Assembly (NCBI GenBank): GCA_035631035.1
Contig: DASQJL010000108.1
Span: 1-64,000, forward strand
Origin: Candidatus Binatia bacterium
GTDB taxonomy: Bacteria > Eisenbacteria > RBG-16-71-46 > SZUA-252
Direction of reading: 5' to 3'
Length of the DNA stretch: 64,000 nt
Below are positions 36,421 to 46,607 of the stretch, one piece after another. Below the pieces are notes generated by a model, which was not told where the DNA came from, made no database searches, and saw only the letters and a list, made by a program, of their open reading frames with translations. The position numbers and the translations under genes were made by a program. Each line of letters begins with the position of its first letter. Position 1 is the stretch's first letter.

Positions 36421-37421
36421 GGGCGGTCCGCGAAGGTGTCGATGGCGAGCAGGCCGGGGCCGTGGTTTTCCACGGTGACCTTGTCGCCGGCCGCGCCGTC
36501 CAGCGGAAACGACCAGTGGGCGCCGGTGTCGCTGACCTGCACCTGCGCGTCGGTCCAGGACTTGCCGCCCACGAACCGGGCCACCCGCACGTCGCAGTCG
36601 CCGAACGCGGCGGACAGGCACAGCCAGCCCTTGCCGCCGACCACGGCGTGCGAGGTGAACAGGGCGCGCTCGCCGGGTGGAAGTTCTACGTGCACGTCGT
36701 CGTCCTCTCCGGGCGCGCTGGTGGATGCCGGCGTCGTTGCGTTTATGGCGGTTACGGCGCCGGGGTGGATCAGCGCCTTGAACTCGTCGAGCGAGCCGCG
36801 GAAGGCGTTGGCGTCGACCGTGGGCTGGCGTCCGACCGTGGTCTTGGAGCCGAATTGCAGGACGTGCGGCGTGATGCCGCCGTAACCGGCCCAGCGCCCA
36901 CTGGTGTCGCCGGGATAGGCGCTGCGGTAGTGCGCGCTCGGGTTGGTGCCGTAGTTGGAGGCGACCACCGGGCAGGTGATGCCGCGCAGGCTGGCGTAGA
37001 CCCACTTCGGGCAGTAGGCCAGCGGCTGGTGGTGGGGCAGCCGCGTGACGAAGTGCGCGGTGGCGGCGTTGATGGTGGCGAGGCTGGGCGCGCCGCCGTT
37101 GTAGGCGAACGGCTCGCAGTCCCACATCCACTCGAACGGCTCGGTCGCCGCCCATGGTGCGGCGGCGAGCACGGTGTCGATGAACCAGTCGACCTGCTCG
37201 ACCACGTTGGTGTTCCACAGCACGTGGTACGCGCCGAGGATCGGGATGCCGGCGGTCCGGCCGCGCCGCATCGCCTGGGCGAAGTACGGGTCGCGGTAAT
37301 GCTTCGGCCCGTCCGTGGCCTTGTGGATGAACACGTCCACGCCGTCGCGGCGCATCGCCGCGAGGTCCATGCCGCCGCGCTGCCAATCGTGGTTTGAGCA
37401 ATCAACCTTGTAGATGGTCAC
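36411..37421 (-). CDS. Endolysin, glycoside hydrolase family 25 (muramidase)
   Basis: Residues 1-210 form a GH25 lysozyme: YKVDCSNHDWQRG gives the N-terminal Asp, FIHKATDGPKHYRDPYFAQ follows, and MWDCEPFAYNG near residue 102 carries the Asp/Glu pair that cleaves the peptidoglycan sugar chain. GAYHVLWNTN is the usual strand pattern. After an Ala/Thr linker (TPASTSAPGEDDD), residues 240-336 form a beta-rich domain (ELPPGERALFTSHAVVGGKG, WLCLSAAFGDCDVRVARFVG) that may bind the cell wall. Released by the holin, it lyses the host. GTG start. Confidence 0.9.
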   Translation of the reverse strand: MTIYKVDCSNHDWQRGGMDLAAMRRDGVDVFIHKATDGPKHYRDPYFAQAMRRGRTAGIPILGAYHVLWNTNVVEQVDWFIDTVLAAAPWAATEPFEWMWDCEPFAYNGGAPSLATINAATAHFVTRLPHHQPLAYCPKWVYASLRGITCPVVASNYGTNPSAHYRSAYPGDTSGRWAGYGGITPHVLQFGSKTTVGRQPTVDANAFRGSLDEFKALIHPGAVTAINATTPASTSAPGEDDDVHVELPPGERALFTSHAVVGGKGWLCLSAAFGDCDVRVARFVGGKSWTDAQVQVSDTGAHWSFPLDGAAGDKVTVENHGPGLLAIDTFADRPWS

Positions 37422-37437
37422 GCGGGCTGGCCTCCGT

Positions 37438-39912
37438 TCAGCGTCGGTTCAGGTCGCGGACGGAGTTGGACAGGAACTTGAGCATGTTGGGGCGCAGCCG
37501 GCCGACGGTCAGCGTGACGGTTTCCCGGTCGGACGAGTCGAGTTCGATGGCGATCGAGGTGACCCGCAGCTTGTCGTTGACTTGCAGCCGGCCGGACGTG
37601 ATGGACACGTGCACGATGTCGCCGAGCCCGATCAGCGCCGGGTCCCACACGCCGGGCGCGAGGGTGATGTCGTAGACGGGCTGGAGCCGGGCGTACTGGT
37701 CGTAGACGGTCGCGCCGAACTGGAGCAGGGTGTCCGGGGTGAGCACGTTGGGGTTGCCCTCGCTCTTTTCCCAGCGGCCTTCCGGGCGGCGGAGCAGGTC
37801 GGCTTCCTCGGGGCTGCCGGCGGCCGGGATGATGATCGGGTTCTTGGTCAACTCGTTGCCGCCGGATACCCGCACCAGGTTGGCGTAGTCCTGTACCAGG
37901 TCGAGGGTGCGGTTGACCTGTTGGATCGCCCCGCCGTAACCGGCGGCGAAGTCCAGGCGCACCCCGTTGTCCGCGCCGCGCATCGAGTAGTACAGGTTGA
38001 CCCGCTTGGCCGGGTCGATGTCGATGTCGAAGCCGGGCAGGTTGACCATGAGCACGTCGAGTTGGGTGTCGTTGTCGTGCTGGCTGGCCACGATCGACAC
38101 CGGGCCGGGCGCGCCGATCCGCTTGATCGCTGCCCAGACGGTGTCGCCGTCGGGCACCTGGTAGCCGGGTGAGTAGATCGGCGTGCTGACCGGCCAGATC
38201 CCCTTGGTCAGGCCGAGCGCCCCGCCGGGCAGGCCCTGGGTGTCGCTGATCAGCGTCCAGACGATGTCGGAGAGCATCGTGCCGTCGGGGAACGACTTGT
38301 AGCCCGAGCTGGCCAGTGGTCCGGACGTGTCCTGGTAGACCAGGCGCCGGTCGAGCAGTCCGCGGTAGTCGACGCACCGGCAGGAGACGGTGTGCGTGTT
38401 GGCGTCGATGCGGTCGTCGGCGGCGGCGAGCCGGCAGAGCACCATGTCGACGCCGTTGCGGCGCCAGAGCACGTCGGTGACGCCCTCACCGATCTGGGTG
38501 GCGTCGAACCGGCCGGTGAGCGGGTCGGGGTAGCCGGTCAGTTGGAACTCGATGGTGGACGGCTCGGTGAGGTTGAGGGTGATTTTCCGGCCGGACGCCT
38601 GGGCCAGCTCGTAGTTCACGCCGGTGCGCCACGGCCCGACGACGAGTGCCTGGGTGGGTGCGGCCGGCAGGTCGGCCACCGCCGGGCCGGACCAGATCGG
38701 CGGCGGAGGTGGTGGTGGCGGCGCGGGCACGTTGACGCTGTCGATCGACATCGCGCCGTACATGCCGAACCCGGCGTTGGATAGATCGATCGGCAGGGTC
38801 GACGTGACGGCGGTCGTCCACACGCGACCGTCTGGTGAGTTGTCGAAGTAGAAGATGCCGGCCGCGTCCTGCCGGAAGCGCACCCACGGCTGGTACGGGA
38901 CCTCGTTGTACACGAGGACGCCGTCCACTTGGGATCGCCACCAGACCTGCTGGAAGGCGGATCGGTCACCGCTGCCGGTGCCGAACAGCCAGCCGACGTA
39001 CGGCCCGGTGTTTTCGTTGGGGCGGATGTAAATCTCGTGATCGCCGCCGGCCGACTCGTAGTCGACGGCGCCCACGTGCAGCGTGAGCGCCGAGTCGGTC
39101 AGGTCGTAGGTGGTCTGCGAGTAGACCGCGCCGAAGACCGGAATGTCGAGCGTGCCGGTGCCCTGGGTGCCGCCGTCGGTCCAGAGCGTCGAGTCGATGG
39201 ACGTGCCGCTGAAGTCGTCGACCAGGGTCGCGAACTTGGCCGGGGCGCGCAGCCCGAGCACCTGGGCGATCGACGTGACCGGCGCGGCGAAAGTCCACTG
39301 TGGCGCGGTGACCGTTCCGGCGTTCACGTTGCGCCAGACGACGGCGGTCGTGCCGCCGTTGGCCGCGCCGGTGTAGAGGGTCGTCCACTGGGCCGGGTCC
39401 GGGCTGGTGACCGGCGTGGCCGACGAGTTCCACCACATCGCGACGATAGCGGCCGACCCGTCTTCGGTCGGTTCGATCGAGCCAGCCGACGGCGGGGTGG
39501 CCGTCGTGTCGCTCTGCCCGGAGTTGGCGAGCCACGCGTGCAGCGGGTCGCGGGCGCCGGTCCAGACCGTGACGTCGACCCGCGCGTTGGCGCTGTATCC
39601 GAAGGAGACGGTCAGCGTCGCGTTGCTCAGCCCGAGCTGCCCGATCCAGGTCGTCCACACCATCATGCCGGCGGGGCTGGGCGCGTTCGTGTTGAGGAGG
39701 TAGTTCGGGGCGAGCGGGTACGTGGTGTACCACGGTCCGCCGTCAACCAGTTGGATGTTGGTGACGCCGTTGTTGTACGCGCCGCCGAGCGCGGTCGAGG
39801 TCGTGATGACCCAGAGCGTCGCACCGGGTGGCGCGTAGATGCCGTGCACGACGGCCGACGTGGCGTTGCTCGCGGTCGCCGTATAGATCGGCGGGTGGGA
39901 CGCGACGGTCAC
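37438..39912 (-). CDS. Minor tail protein, tail-tip type, 824 aa
   Basis: GTG 39912 overlaps the previous stop by one base. The N-terminal 400 residues are beta-rich and lectin-like (VSFGYSANARVDVTVWTGAR, FYFDNSPDGRVWTTAVTST), possibly host-binding. An octaproline linker (NVPAPPPPPPPPIWSG) lies near residue 400. The C-terminal half (TEPSTIEFQLTGYPDPLTGR, HTVSCRCVDYRGLLDRRLVY) resembles the Gp37-like family of siphovirus tail-hub proteins. It probably forms the tail tip downstream of the tape measure and Dit. The N-terminus may be the host-range determinant. Confidence 0.75.
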   Translation of the reverse strand: MTVASHPPIYTATASNATSAVVHGIYAPPGATLWVITTSTALGGAYNNGVTNIQLVDGGPWYTTYPLAPNYLLNTNAPSPAGMMVWTTWIGQLGLSNATLTVSFGYSANARVDVTVWTGARDPLHAWLANSGQSDTTATPPSAGSIEPTEDGSAAIVAMWWNSSATPVTSPDPAQWTTLYTGAANGGTTAVVWRNVNAGTVTAPQWTFAAPVTSIAQVLGLRAPAKFATLVDDFSGTSIDSTLWTDGGTQGTGTLDIPVFGAVYSQTTYDLTDSALTLHVGAVDYESAGGDHEIYIRPNENTGPYVGWLFGTGSGDRSAFQQVWWRSQVDGVLVYNEVPYQPWVRFRQDAAGIFYFDNSPDGRVWTTAVTSTLPIDLSNAGFGMYGAMSIDSVNVPAPPPPPPPPIWSGPAVADLPAAPTQALVVGPWRTGVNYELAQASGRKITLNLTEPSTIEFQLTGYPDPLTGRFDATQIGEGVTDVLWRRNGVDMVLCRLAAADDRIDANTHTVSCRCVDYRGLLDRRLVYQDTSGPLASSGYKSFPDGTMLSDIVWTLISDTQGLPGGALGLTKGIWPVSTPIYSPGYQVPDGDTVWAAIKRIGAPGPVSIVASQHDNDTQLDVLMVNLPGFDIDIDPAKRVNLYYSMRGADNGVRLDFAAGYGGAIQQVNRTLDLVQDYANLVRVSGGNELTKNPIIIPAAGSPEEADLLRRPEGRWEKSEGNPNVLTPDTLLQFGATVYDQYARLQPVYDITLAPGVWDPALIGLGDIVHVSITSGRLQVNDKLRVTSIAIELDSSDRETVTLTVGRLRPNMLKFLSNSVRDLNRR

Positions 39913-40883
39913 TAGCTCGCCCGGTACATCCGCCGGTACGCGGAGAACCGCAACCCGGTCATGGTGACGCCGGTGTTGCCGGCCAGCGAGTACGGCTCCA
40001 CGTAGTACCCGGCGCCGGGGATGATCTTCACGCCGAGCGCGGTGGCGGTCAGGATGTTGCCGTTGGGGATCGCGTCGCCCTTGTTCTGTGCGAGCAGCGT
40101 GCCGGTGATGCCGTTGACGCCGATGCCGATCTCGCCCCAGGTGGTGACGCCGCTGAACACGGCGCTGACTTGCAGGTCCCAGATGCCGGGGTGGCGTAGG
40201 AAGATCTGCGTGCCGCCCGAGTTGAGCGTGGTCAGGTGCCACGGGTCGTCGTCTTCGGCGATGAAGTGGATGCCGTCGCGGTCGGCCTCGCCCGATCCGT
40301 TGGGCACGGCCAGGCTGGTCGAGCGGGACAGGGTGACCCCGCACTGGTGTCCGCACGGGTCGCGCAGGTCGGTGATGGTGTAGCCGGACGACTGACCGGG
40401 GTTGACCTTGACCTGGGCGAGCGAGATGGCGTTCATGTTGGCCGCACTGGGCATGCCGGACCCGGTGTCGAGCATGAGCCGGTAGCACCAGGCGCTGTCG
40501 GACACGCCCATCGCGAGCTGCTGGTCGTCGACCTGGGCGATCAGCCGGTGAAACAGCGACGTGCCGCCGCCGTTGGCCGGGATCGGCACGTCGACCGGCC
40601 CGGACGCGGCGAACACGTACCGCTCCTGGGCGGACGCCCCGGCAATGCCGGTGGGGGCAGTGACGCCGACGCCGGCCGAGACGGTGACCGTGTTGGCCGA
40701 CGTGGTGGTGACGTTGAAGTCGTCCGGGTTGGCCACACCCGCCGACGGGCAGGCCGGCGCGATCAGCGTGCGCAGGTCACCGACCGACCAGTTGTAGGCC
40801 GTGGTGCCGGCCGGCGCCTGCATCCACACGGCGTAGTCGCGCATGTTGGCCTGGTCGTTCGAGTACACAAAGGTGTCGGCCAC
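39912..40883 (-). CDS. Minor tail/baseplate protein, 323 aa
   Basis: Follows the distal tail protein and precedes the tail-tip protein. The N-terminus FVYSNDQANMRDYAVWMQAP is typical of baseplate-type proteins of actinophages, then a repeated beta pattern (SANTVTVSAGVGVTAPTGIA) and a C-terminal jelly-roll-like domain (FLRHPGIWDLQVSAVFSGVT) resembling TNF-like receptor-binding heads. It may contribute to attachment. The fold is judged by pattern. Confidence 0.65.
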   Translation of the reverse strand: MADTFVYSNDQANMRDYAVWMQAPAGTTAYNWSVGDLRTLIAPACPSAGVANPDDFNVTTTSANTVTVSAGVGVTAPTGIAGASAQERYVFAASGPVDVPIPANGGGTSLFHRLIAQVDDQQLAMGVSDSAWCYRLMLDTGSGMPSAANMNAISLAQVKVNPGQSSGYTITDLRDPCGHQCGVTLSRSTSLAVPNGSGEADRDGIHFIAEDDDPWHLTTLNSGGTQIFLRHPGIWDLQVSAVFSGVTTWGEIGIGVNGITGTLLAQNKGDAIPNGNILTATALGVKIIPGAGYYVEPYSLAGNTGVTMTGLRFSAYRRMYRAS

Positions 40884-40925
40884 GGCGACCCTTTCGGACG
40901 GTGGAGGCGGTGGTGGGCAGCGGGG

Positions 40926-41843
40926 CTAGAAGAAGCGCGGGCTGTGCTGGACGACCAACTGCCCGCTGGCCCCGTCGTCGCCGCTGGCGAACGCGAGGGT
41001 GGTCGTGCCGGGCTCGAGCAGGAACCACCGCGACACCGACCAGTCGACGCGGTTGTAGAGGCTCTGCGCCGGGTCGCCGTCGAGCAGGACGGTGCGGCGG
41101 GCCACGTCGATGACCACGGAGTGCCCGTCCGGCACGGTGTAGTTGCCGAAGGCGATCCGCACGCCGGTGGTGTAGTTGATGATCTGCGGCGACGCGCACG
41201 GCCCGGTGATGGTGAACACCGGCGCGGCCGGCGCGCTGCCCACGTTGGTGATGGTGAGCAGGTTGCCGCCGTCGCCCGCGGCGAGGCTGAGCGCCGGGCT
41301 GCCCGCGTCGCCGGGGGCCAGGTACAGCGCCGCGCTGCCGGCGTCGCCGGGGTCGAGCGAGAACCCGGCCCCGGTCTGCGGGTACGCCGGCCCGGTGACG
41401 ACCGGCTCCAGCGCCTCGAACAGCCCGGTCGGCGCGGCGAACGCCAGCGACACCTCCAGATAGGACGTGTTCTTGCTGCCCACCGTGCAGGTCATCGGCG
41501 TGGCCCGCAGTTGGATGCGGCGCTGCTGCTCCCAGCCGTCGCACTGCGCGTACAGCCAGGGCCGCCGCGCCGGCTGGCAGATCGCGCGCAGCGTGTCCAG
41601 GTGCTGGTGGCGGGTGCCGGCGTCGTCGTTCCACACGGTCAGCGCGAGCTGTACCTGCCGCGAGCCGGTCAGGCTGGACAGGTCGACGGTGCCGGACACC
41701 CCGGTCGCGTCGGTGACCACCTCGCGGATCGTCGGCGAGCCGAAGTCGTAGCTCTTGCACTTGTACGGGCTGTCGTAGTTCATCCCGGCGGCGGCGAACC
41801 GGACCTCGGCGGCCCCGTCCACGAGGGAGAGCGTGGTACCCAC
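40926..41843 (-). CDS. Distal tail protein (Dit-like), 305 aa
   Basis: Directly after the tape measure gene (TGAGTG junction). The N-terminal half (TIREVVTDATGVSGTVDLSS and SRQVQLALTVWNDDAGTRH) has the strand pattern of siphovirus Dit proteins. A glycine/alanine repeat (DPGDAGSAALYLAPGDAGSP) lies in the middle, and the C-terminus is beta-rich (YTVPDGHSVVIDVARRTVLL, DG). Dit forms the hub ring between tail tube and tip. The central DAGS repeat is unusual. Confidence 0.75.
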   Translation of the reverse strand: MGTTLSLVDGAAEVRFAAAGMNYDSPYKCKSYDFGSPTIREVVTDATGVSGTVDLSSLTGSRQVQLALTVWNDDAGTRHQHLDTLRAICQPARRPWLYAQCDGWEQQRRIQLRATPMTCTVGSKNTSYLEVSLAFAAPTGLFEALEPVVTGPAYPQTGAGFSLDPGDAGSAALYLAPGDAGSPALSLAAGDGGNLLTITNVGSAPAAPVFTITGPCASPQIINYTTGVRIAFGNYTVPDGHSVVIDVARRTVLLDGDPAQSLYNRVDWSVSRWFLLEPGTTTLAFASGDDGASGQLVVQHSPRFF

Positions 41844-44800
41844 TCAGAACCTCCGGGTCAGGTGCGGGATGACCGCGTCGGCGACCCTGCGGCCATCCAG
41901 GTTGAGGTGGGCCGGGCGGGTGGACAGCGCCTGCGCGAGCCGGTTGATCGTCCAGTCGTCGAGGCGCATCTCGCCGCCGTTGCTGCTGACCGCCTCGGCG
42001 TGCTTGACGTAGGCGCGGGACTCGGTCGGGGTCAGCACCGCCTCGGGCGAGCCGGTCGCGTTGTACCCGAAGTCTTTGAGCCAGCCGCCCGCGTCGTAGC
42101 CGTGCCCGTGGCCGAGTACCCCGAGCACGTCACCGTGGTAGCGGTGCTTGACGTAGTTGAGCGCGGCGAGCAGGTTGTCGTAGCCGTTGTAGATGTTGCC
42201 GTGGCCGGGGAAGGCGTACTGCAAGAACGTCGGCGGCGTGGTCTGCATCAGGCCACGGGCCAGGTTGTTGGGCCAGTTGACGTCGTGCACCTTCTGGATC
42301 GCCAGCTCGTTGCCGCTGGACTCGGTGACGATCTGGCGCAGCACCGCGTTGACGTAGTCGTTGCTGGCCGGGAATCCGTTGTCCCGCAGCGCCTGCTCGA
42401 CGGTGGCCCGCCACCGGTTCACGCCGGTGCCGGCCGCCTTGCCGGGGTCGCCACCCCCGGCGATGCCCGAGTTGACCCGGGCCGCGCTGGTCAGGATCTG
42501 CTTGATGATCCCGCCCCACAGCCCGCCGACGGTGACGTTGGCCGCCTTGGGTGCCGCCGTGCCGCCGCCGGGGACGCTGACGAACTTGTCGCCGAGCTGC
42601 GGCAGGTACATGACGTTGGGGAAGCTGAGCACGTTCGACGTGTGCGGGCCGATGAGGATGCCGTCGCGGGAGTTGGCCGCCTCGAAGTTCAGCCCGCCGA
42701 GGTTACCCATCGTGTGCCCGGCGTTGAACCCGACGGTGAACGTGCCGGTGCCCGGCTTGAACCCGTGCGCGGTCAGGAACGCCCGCTCGTTGCCGGTGAC
42801 GAAGTACCGCTTGTAGTCGGCGTTGCCGGTCAGCCGCGCCCACACCTCGCCGACCAGCGACGAGCAGTCGTAGGCGGTCGGCCCGTTGGCGCCCATCACG
42901 TAGGGCAGCGGGTCGACGGTGCCCTTGAGCCAGTTCTGCACCGCCGCGACGGACGAGCCGCCGGCCGCCGAGGACAACACGCCGGCCGAGCCCATCAGGG
43001 CGTTGATGTTCTGCTGGATCGGCTCCCACCAGGTGTCGATCGGCTTGTTCAGCGGCAGCACGAACCCGCCGCCCGAGTAGAACCGGTCGGCGTTGATGGC
43101 CTCCAGTGCCATGCGGTGCTTGCGGGTGGACTTCGCGTTGACCACGAACTCTTCGGCGTTGAGCATCGCCGGGATGTTGTCGGCCGCGTCGTGCGGCGAC
43201 CAGCCGCCGACCAGGCCGCCGGCCGCCTTGAACTGGACGGGACCCTTGTGCTGCGGCACTGGGCCGAACGGCACTGTCTCACCAGTCGACGGTGGCGTCC
43301 ACTGCACAACGTCGATGCCGTACAGCTTCGCGAGCTGCGCCAGCCCTTGGTACTGCTGGTAGATGTGATCGAGGCTGATCTTCGCAGAGCCGTTGTCGGT
43401 GATCTGCAAGTTAAATTGGTGGTCGAGCAGCTTCGAGTTTTCGTAGAGAGCCTTGGCCGCATCCTTGGTCAGGTTCAGGTGACCCAGAAGATCACCGAGG
43501 GCCTTCCCCTGCTTGTCAAACGCGGTGTTCGCGTCGTCAACCGCCCGCCGGGCCAGCTCGTTCTGGTGCCGGCTGCTTTCCAGCGTGTTGGCGTAGTTTT
43601 CGTGGGCCAGCTTGAGGTTGCGCTGCTGTTCCAGTTCGTTGCGGCGCGACTCGGCAAGGCTGTGCTTAGCGTCGACCACGTCGGGCGTGCCCTCGACGCC
43701 CTGCTTCTGCGCGAGTGCGAGCTTGTCGCGCAGGGCCGGCGCGTCGGCCTGAAAGTCGGCGAGCGCGTTGCGGGCCTCGTCGAGGCTGACCACCGCCTGG
43801 CGACGGGCCAGCGCCTCGGCGGGCAGGCCGCGGGTCTGTACCTCGGCCAGTTGCGCCTCGACGAGCCGGATCTTCAGCTCTTCCTCGTTGTCGCCGATGT
43901 CGCGAACCTGCCGCTGCAAATCCTTGAGGTTCTGGATCGCGTCTTTGCGGGCCTGGGTCAGCGACTTCTGCGCCTGCTCGGTGGCGTAGTGCGCCTCGGC
44001 CAGACCGTGCTCGGCCTCGGTGACACCGTGCAGCGCGTTCTCGTTGGCCTGTGCGGTGGACTGCGCGGTCTGCGCCGCGCTGTACCGGGCGTCGTCCGCG
44101 CTGCGCTGCGCGCTGAGGTAACTGGCGTACGCGTCGGCGACCGTGTTGACGGTCTTGACCTCGGGGCTGAACTCGTCGCCGAGCTGGCTCTGGAAGTTGG
44201 AGAAGACCGTGTTGTTGGCGGTGATCGCGTCGGTGACCTTCTTCCACGACACCGCGTTCTGGTCAAGCGCCGGGGTCAACGCGTCCATCGCGGCCTTGAC
44301 AGCCTCGGCGGCGGCCTTGTCGTCGGTCAGCGCGTCGGCGGCGGCGTCGAAGTCCTTTTCGTTGAAGTACTTCTTGACGGCGAGAATCGGCGACAGGGCC
44401 GCCAGTCCGGTGGGAGTCTTGTCGGCTGCACCCTGCTTCGTGCGGATCGCGTCGATCTGCGCCTGGATCGCCTCGGGGCTGCCGCTGGCGATGGCCTGCA
44501 CGACGCTGGGCAGTTCCACCCCGTACTTATGGGAGTGCAGGGCCAGGTCACGCAGCGCCGAGTCGCCGGCCGCCAACTGGCTCACAAACTCCTGCGAGAT
44601 CTGGCCGGTGGACTTGTAGCTGTCGGCAAGTTGCTTGAGCGACGACGCGAGGGTGTCCGAGGTCTGCTTCTGTGCGGACATGGCACCGGTGACGCTGCCG
44701 ACGGCCGCGCCAACCGCGGCGCCACCAGCCGCTGCAACCGGGCTGCCAAACATGCCGACACCGGCACCGACACCGGCGCCGGACAGCGCGCCGCCGAGGA

Positions 44801-46607
44801 TCGGGTGACCCGCATTGGCCAGCGCGCTACCACCAGCGGTGGCCGCCAGCGAAGCGCCGAGAATGACGCCGGTACCCAGTCGACTATTCGCCAGCGCGCC
44901 CATGCGGCCGAAGAAACCAGGCTGAGCTTGCGGGCCAGCCGGCCCGGTGTACATGCCGAAGCCGACACTGCTGGCGGAGGTAGTGGCGTTGTAGCCTTTC
45001 GCGGCGGCGGTGGCCTCGGCCCACATGGTCTTGACGCCAATAGCCGCCGCCCGAACCCGCGCCCCGAACACGGTGTACGCGGCGGCGATGGTGAGGATGC
45101 CGGCCGCGAAGCCGGGATTGCCCATCTGTGACAGCCCACCCACCAGGGAGGTGACGCCGTCCACAACATCGCCGACGACCGACAGCACCGGGTGAAGCAC
45201 CGCGTACAGGTCGGTGAACGCCTTGACCAACTTGCCGATGTCGACCACCGCGGCGTCGATGAAGTCGAGGAGTCCCTTGAGGAACCCGACACCCTTCGGG
45301 TCGGTCAGGTCGGCGACCAGCGTGCCGAACGCCTTGCCGATCGCCGGCCCCTTCTTGGCGATGGCGTCGATGTACTGTGCCGCGTTGCGCGCCGCGGTGG
45401 CCATGCCGGGCAGGGCCGCCTGGGCGAACCCGGCCAGCCCCTGCTCGATCTTGGGAAGTGTCTTGCCGAGCGGCGTGAGTACGTCGGCGATCTTCGGCTT
45501 GAGCGCCGCGAAGTCGATGCCGATCTGCGGGATGACCAGCGCCAGCTCGTCGGCAAACGGCCGGGCCGCGCCTTGCAGGGTCTGGCCCATGTCGGCGGCG
45601 AGGCTGGTCGCGGCAGCCTTGACCCGGTAGTCCTTGGCCGCGATGACGATGCCGGTGGCGATGCCACCGACGCCGAAGCCGAGCGCGACCGCAGAACTGA
45701 TCGCGGCGCCAATGAGCGGCGCCCCGGCGGTGATGCCGATGGCGATGGTGCGGGCCGCGTGCGGGCCGACGCCGCCGATGCCGGGCAGCACGTTCAGGTA
45801 CTCGGCGAACTTCCGGAAGCCCTGGGTGCGCTCGTTCTGCTCGCGCTTAGCGTTTTCCCGGTACGCCTGCGCCTCGGCCTTGCCGAGGACCTCGCGCTGC
45901 TTGCGGGCCTTCTCTGCGGCGGCATCCGCGTCGTCGGCGGCCTTCTTGTTGCGACGGTCGTTCTCGGCGTGCGCGGCGCGCTCGGCCTTTTCGATGTCCT
46001 GTTGCAGCTTCTGGGCGTCGGCGACCTTCTTAGCCGTGCGCTGCCGATCTTCGTTGTACGCCTGCTCTTCTAGGCGGCCCATCTTGGCGCGCTGCGCCTG
46101 CGCGCGGCGGTAGTCCTCGGCGTACGCGGCCACCTCGGCGTCGGCACGCTTCTTGGTCGCCGCGACCGACGCCGCCGTCGCGGCGGCCTCCCGGCGCGCC
46201 TTTTCCCGGTATGCCTCAGCCTCGGCCGACCCCATCTGCTTCTGGGCGGCCCGCTGCGCTGCGAGCAGATCGGTGACCTGTTGCCGCAACATGCGTTGCT
46301 GCACCGGCGATATGAAATCGCCTTCGGCCTCGACCTTAGCCTTGACGGTGACCTTCTCGGAGGACAGCGCCTTGAGCTTGGCCTTGGCCGGCGCGGTGTC
46401 CACATCGGCCTTGACCTTGGCGGTGGTCTTGCCGGCCTCGTCCGCCGCGGCCCTGACCTTGGCGACCACGGCTGCGGTGTCCGCCTCGACGGTGACCTTG
46501 ACCTTGGTGCCGGCGGTGGCTTCCTTGAGTCCGGCGGTCAGCTCCTCCTTGAACCTGGAGAAGTCCGGCTTGATGGCGATGAGTGCTTCTTCGATGACAG
46601 TCGCCAT
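41844..46607 (-). CDS. Tape measure protein with two wall-hydrolase domains, 1587 aa
   Basis: The longest gene. The N-terminal 270 residues are coiled coil (EAEAYREKARREAAATAASV), membrane segments lie near residues 300-320 and 560-640 (GVGGIATGIVIA, GGSALANAGHPILGGALSGA), and more coiled coil follows to about 1130. Near residue 1246 YDCSSLVGEVWARL with the His of GHTMGNLGGLNFEA near 1300 is an NlpC/P60-type peptidase; near 1427 IVTESSGNELAIQ is a lytic transglycosylase domain. The length sets tail length, and the enzymes open the wall for DNA entry. Ends at the Dit gene. Confidence 0.95.
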   Translation of the reverse strand: MATVIEEALIAIKPDFSRFKEELTAGLKEATAGTKVKVTVEADTAAVVAKVRAAADEAGKTTAKVKADVDTAPAKAKLKALSSEKVTVKAKVEAEGDFISPVQQRMLRQQVTDLLAAQRAAQKQMGSAEAEAYREKARREAAATAASVAATKKRADAEVAAYAEDYRRAQAQRAKMGRLEEQAYNEDRQRTAKKVADAQKLQQDIEKAERAAHAENDRRNKKAADDADAAAEKARKQREVLGKAEAQAYRENAKREQNERTQGFRKFAEYLNVLPGIGGVGPHAARTIAIGITAGAPLIGAAISSAVALGFGVGGIATGIVIAAKDYRVKAAATSLAADMGQTLQGAARPFADELALVIPQIGIDFAALKPKIADVLTPLGKTLPKIEQGLAGFAQAALPGMATAARNAAQYIDAIAKKGPAIGKAFGTLVADLTDPKGVGFLKGLLDFIDAAVVDIGKLVKAFTDLYAVLHPVLSVVGDVVDGVTSLVGGLSQMGNPGFAAGILTIAAAYTVFGARVRAAAIGVKTMWAEATAAAKGYNATTSASSVGFGMYTGPAGPQAQPGFFGRMGALANSRLGTGVILGASLAATAGGSALANAGHPILGGALSGAGVGAGVGMFGSPVAAAGGAAVGAAVGSVTGAMSAQKQTSDTLASSLKQLADSYKSTGQISQEFVSQLAAGDSALRDLALHSHKYGVELPSVVQAIASGSPEAIQAQIDAIRTKQGAADKTPTGLAALSPILAVKKYFNEKDFDAAADALTDDKAAAEAVKAAMDALTPALDQNAVSWKKVTDAITANNTVFSNFQSQLGDEFSPEVKTVNTVADAYASYLSAQRSADDARYSAAQTAQSTAQANENALHGVTEAEHGLAEAHYATEQAQKSLTQARKDAIQNLKDLQRQVRDIGDNEEELKIRLVEAQLAEVQTRGLPAEALARRQAVVSLDEARNALADFQADAPALRDKLALAQKQGVEGTPDVVDAKHSLAESRRNELEQQRNLKLAHENYANTLESSRHQNELARRAVDDANTAFDKQGKALGDLLGHLNLTKDAAKALYENSKLLDHQFNLQITDNGSAKISLDHIYQQYQGLAQLAKLYGIDVVQWTPPSTGETVPFGPVPQHKGPVQFKAAGGLVGGWSPHDAADNIPAMLNAEEFVVNAKSTRKHRMALEAINADRFYSGGGFVLPLNKPIDTWWEPIQQNINALMGSAGVLSSAAGGSSVAAVQNWLKGTVDPLPYVMGANGPTAYDCSSLVGEVWARLTGNADYKRYFVTGNERAFLTAHGFKPGTGTFTVGFNAGHTMGNLGGLNFEAANSRDGILIGPHTSNVLSFPNVMYLPQLGDKFVSVPGGGTAAPKAANVTVGGLWGGIIKQILTSAARVNSGIAGGGDPGKAAGTGVNRWRATVEQALRDNGFPASNDYVNAVLRQIVTESSGNELAIQKVHDVNWPNNLARGLMQTTPPTFLQYAFPGHGNIYNGYDNLLAALNYVKHRYHGDVLGVLGHGHGYDAGGWLKDFGYNATGSPEAVLTPTESRAYVKHAEAVSSNGGEMRLDDWTINRLAQALSTRPAHLNLDGRRVADAVIPHLTRRF

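Noticed and set aside
40236-45131. A 1631-codon open frame on the plus strand opposite the tail genes
   Set aside because: It lies antisense to the tail-hub, Dit and tape measure genes, its protein is Arg/Val/Gly-biased as expected from GC-rich complement, and no ribosome site precedes it. It is a shadow frame.
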